Made by a program: the position numbers and the translations under genes. A stretch of DNA of 6,332 nt from Zeimonas sp964481165 (GTDB taxonomy: Bacteria; Pseudomonadota; Gammaproteobacteria; Burkholderiales; Burkholderiaceae_E): contig CAYZYC010000131.1 in assembly GCA_964481165.1 (NCBI GenBank), positions 1-6,332 of the forward strand, read 5' to 3'. Below the pieces are notes generated by a model, which saw nothing but the letters and a program-made list of their open reading frames with translations, did not search any database and was not told the origin of the DNA. Below, piece by piece: positions 5,099 through 6,332 of this stretch (positions within the stretch are counted from its first letter, which is position 1; each line of letters opens with the position of its first letter).

Positions 5099-6332
5099 AT
5101 GCGCATCGACGTGATCGGCGGCGGACCCGCCGGCCTCTACTCGGCAATCCTGTTCAAGAAATCGTTCCCCGACGCCGAGATCGACGTGGTCGAGCGCAAC
5201 CGTCCCGACGACACCTTCGGCTTCGGCATCGTGCTGTCCGACGAGACGCTGGGCAACCTGAAGGCTTCCGACGAACCGACGCATCGCGACATCGCTGCGA
5301 ACTTCGCGTACTGGGACGACATCTACGTCCAGTACAAGGGCGAGCTGCTGAAGTCGTCGGGACACGGCTTCTCGGGGATCGGCCGGCTCGCGCTGCTCCA
5401 GGTCCTGCAGCGCCGGTGCGTGGAGCTCGGCATCGACGTGCGATACCAGACCGAGGACCCGGGCGTGCACGCGCACCGCGGCGCGGATCTCGTCGTCGCC
5501 GCCGACGGAATCAACAGCGCCGTGCGCGAAGGATGGAAACAGCACTTCGAGCCGTCGGTCGACCAGCGCACGAACCGCTTCGTCTGGCTCGGCGCGAAGA
5601 TGTCGCTGCCCGGCTTCTACTACAGCTTCCGCGAGGACGAGAACGGCGGCATCTGGAACATGCACGCGTACCAGTATCGTCCCGGCGAATGCACGATCGT
5701 CATCGAGACGACGAACGAGGCATTCCTCGCGTCGGGACTGACGGTCGAGGGCGAAGCGCAGACCGTCGCGCACATCGAGCGCCTCTTCGCCGACGACCTG
5801 AAGGGAGCGCGCGTGCTGGCCAATCGCTCGTTCTGGCGCCAGTTTCCGACGATCAGCTGCCGCACGTGGCGGTATCGCGACGGCGACACGCAGTTCGTGC
5901 TGATGGGCGATGCGGCGCACACCGCGCATTTCTCGATCGGCTCGGGAACCAAGCTCGCGCTCGAGGATGCGATCGCGCTGAACGAGGCGCTCGTCGCGCA
6001 CCTCGGCGAGAGCAGGGGCGCCGGAAGCGACGCGGCGAAAATGGACGCTGCACTCGCCGCATACGAGGCGTCGCGTCGCGACGAAGTCGGCCGCATCCAG
6101 CACTCGGCGAACGTCTCGCTCGTCTGGTTCGAGAACGTGCGCCGTTTCTGGCACCTGTCGCCGATGCAGTTCAACGTGTCGCTGCTCACGCGCAGCAAGC
6201 AGATCACCTACGAGAACCTGCGGCTTCGCGACCCGTCGCTGGTCGGGCGCGCGACCGAGTGGTGGAATCGCACGCAGGCCGCGGCGCTCGGCATCGATGC
6301 GGGCGCGTCGGCGGGCGGCAATGGCGCATCGG
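5099..6332 (+). CDS. FAD-dependent aromatic acyl-CoA hydroxylase, salicylyl-CoA 5-hydroxylase / 2-aminobenzoyl-CoA monooxygenase type, N-terminal part (3' truncated by window)
   Basis: The frame is open from ATG 5099 to the window edge, giving 411 visible residues. It is a class A flavoprotein monooxygenase domain acting on an aromatic CoA thioester. Motifs in order: the ADP-binding GGGPAGLY at residues 7-14, with Glu32 ending the second strand; the DG motif at Asp136-Gly137 (VVAADGINSAVRE); and GDAAHTAHFSIGSGTKLALEDA-type flavin binding from Gly270 to Asp290, with Asp271 contacting the FAD ribityl. The SIGSGTKLALEDA variant is typical of salicylyl-CoA/anthraniloyl-CoA hydroxylases. After about residue 395 the sequence becomes Ala/Gly-rich (DAGASAGGNGAS), consistent with the linker to a C-terminal Old Yellow Enzyme-like reductase domain in the bifunctional form of about 780 residues; that domain is outside the window. 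Whether the substrate is salicylyl-CoA or 2-aminobenzoyl-CoA cannot be decided from this part. It is divergent from the RidA-like gene and preceded by a palindromic candidate operator. Confidence 0.9.
   Translation, partial: MRIDVIGGGPAGLYSAILFKKSFPDAEIDVVERNRPDDTFGFGIVLSDETLGNLKASDEPTHRDIAANFAYWDDIYVQYKGELLKSSGHGFSGIGRLALLQVLQRRCVELGIDVRYQTEDPGVHAHRGADLVVAADGINSAVREGWKQHFEPSVDQRTNRFVWLGAKMSLPGFYYSFREDENGGIWNMHAYQYRPGECTIVIETTNEAFLASGLTVEGEAQTVAHIERLFADDLKGARVLANRSFWRQFPTISCRTWRYRDGDTQFVLMGDAAHTAHFSIGSGTKLALEDAIALNEALVAHLGESRGAGSDAAKMDAALAAYEASRRDEVGRIQHSANVSLVWFENVRRFWHLSPMQFNVSLLTRSKQITYENLRLRDPSLVGRATEWWNRTQAAALGIDAGASAGGNGAS

Noticed and set aside
5048..6154. A 368-codon open frame on the minus strand opposite the hydroxylase
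   Set aside because: It is antisense to a gene with clear FAD motifs, has no recognisable domain and biased composition.

Overview
The window is a high-GC stretch of proteobacterial chromosome, about two-thirds G+C by eye, with codons strongly biased to G/C in the third position. It looks most like a betaproteobacterium, perhaps Burkholderiales or Rhodocyclales. That rests on two things: the gene order narGHJI followed by a parvulin gene, and a neighbouring aromatic acyl-CoA hydroxylase of a kind common in those groups. The taxonomic call is inference; no rRNA or other marker gene is present.

Positions 1-4575 (+ strand) hold the membrane-bound respiratory nitrate reductase operon, entered inside narG. 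The order is narG (3' end), narH, narJ, narI and a cytoplasmic parvulin-type peptidyl-prolyl isomerase. The genes are tightly packed: narG/narH, narJ/narI and narI/ppiC overlap by 4 bp (ATGA), and narH/narJ either overlap by 4 bp (GTG start) or are 11 bp apart (ATG start). NarG and NarH form the cytoplasmic Mo-bisMGD/Fe-S nitrate-reducing unit. NarI is the dihaem b quinol oxidase that anchors it. NarJ is the dedicated assembly chaperone, and the isomerase probably assists folding. All 15 cluster cysteines plus the diagnostic Trp of NarH, and all four haem-ligand histidines of NarI, are present, so the visible subunits look functional.

Positions 4547-4966 (- strand) hold a RidA/YjgF-family protein. 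Its 3' end overlaps that of the isomerase gene by 29 bp in convergent orientation. It lacks the catalytic Arg of canonical RidA imine deaminases, having Met instead.

Positions 4967-5098 are a divergent intergenic region with an AT-rich core and a 14-bp palindrome, a good candidate operator. From 5099 to the window end (+ strand) runs the N-terminal FAD-monooxygenase domain of a salicylyl-CoA 5-hydroxylase / 2-aminobenzoyl-CoA monooxygenase-type enzyme, cut by the window edge as it enters an Ala/Gly-rich linker. The RidA-like gene and this hydroxylase probably belong to an aromatic CoA-thioester degradation locus that abuts the nitrate respiration operon.

I found no tRNA, rRNA, CRISPR, insertion sequence or convincing intrinsic terminator. 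Nothing here is clearly a new system. The most interesting part is the pairing of the Arg-less RidA-like protein with the CoA-ester hydroxylase across a shared palindromic control region.
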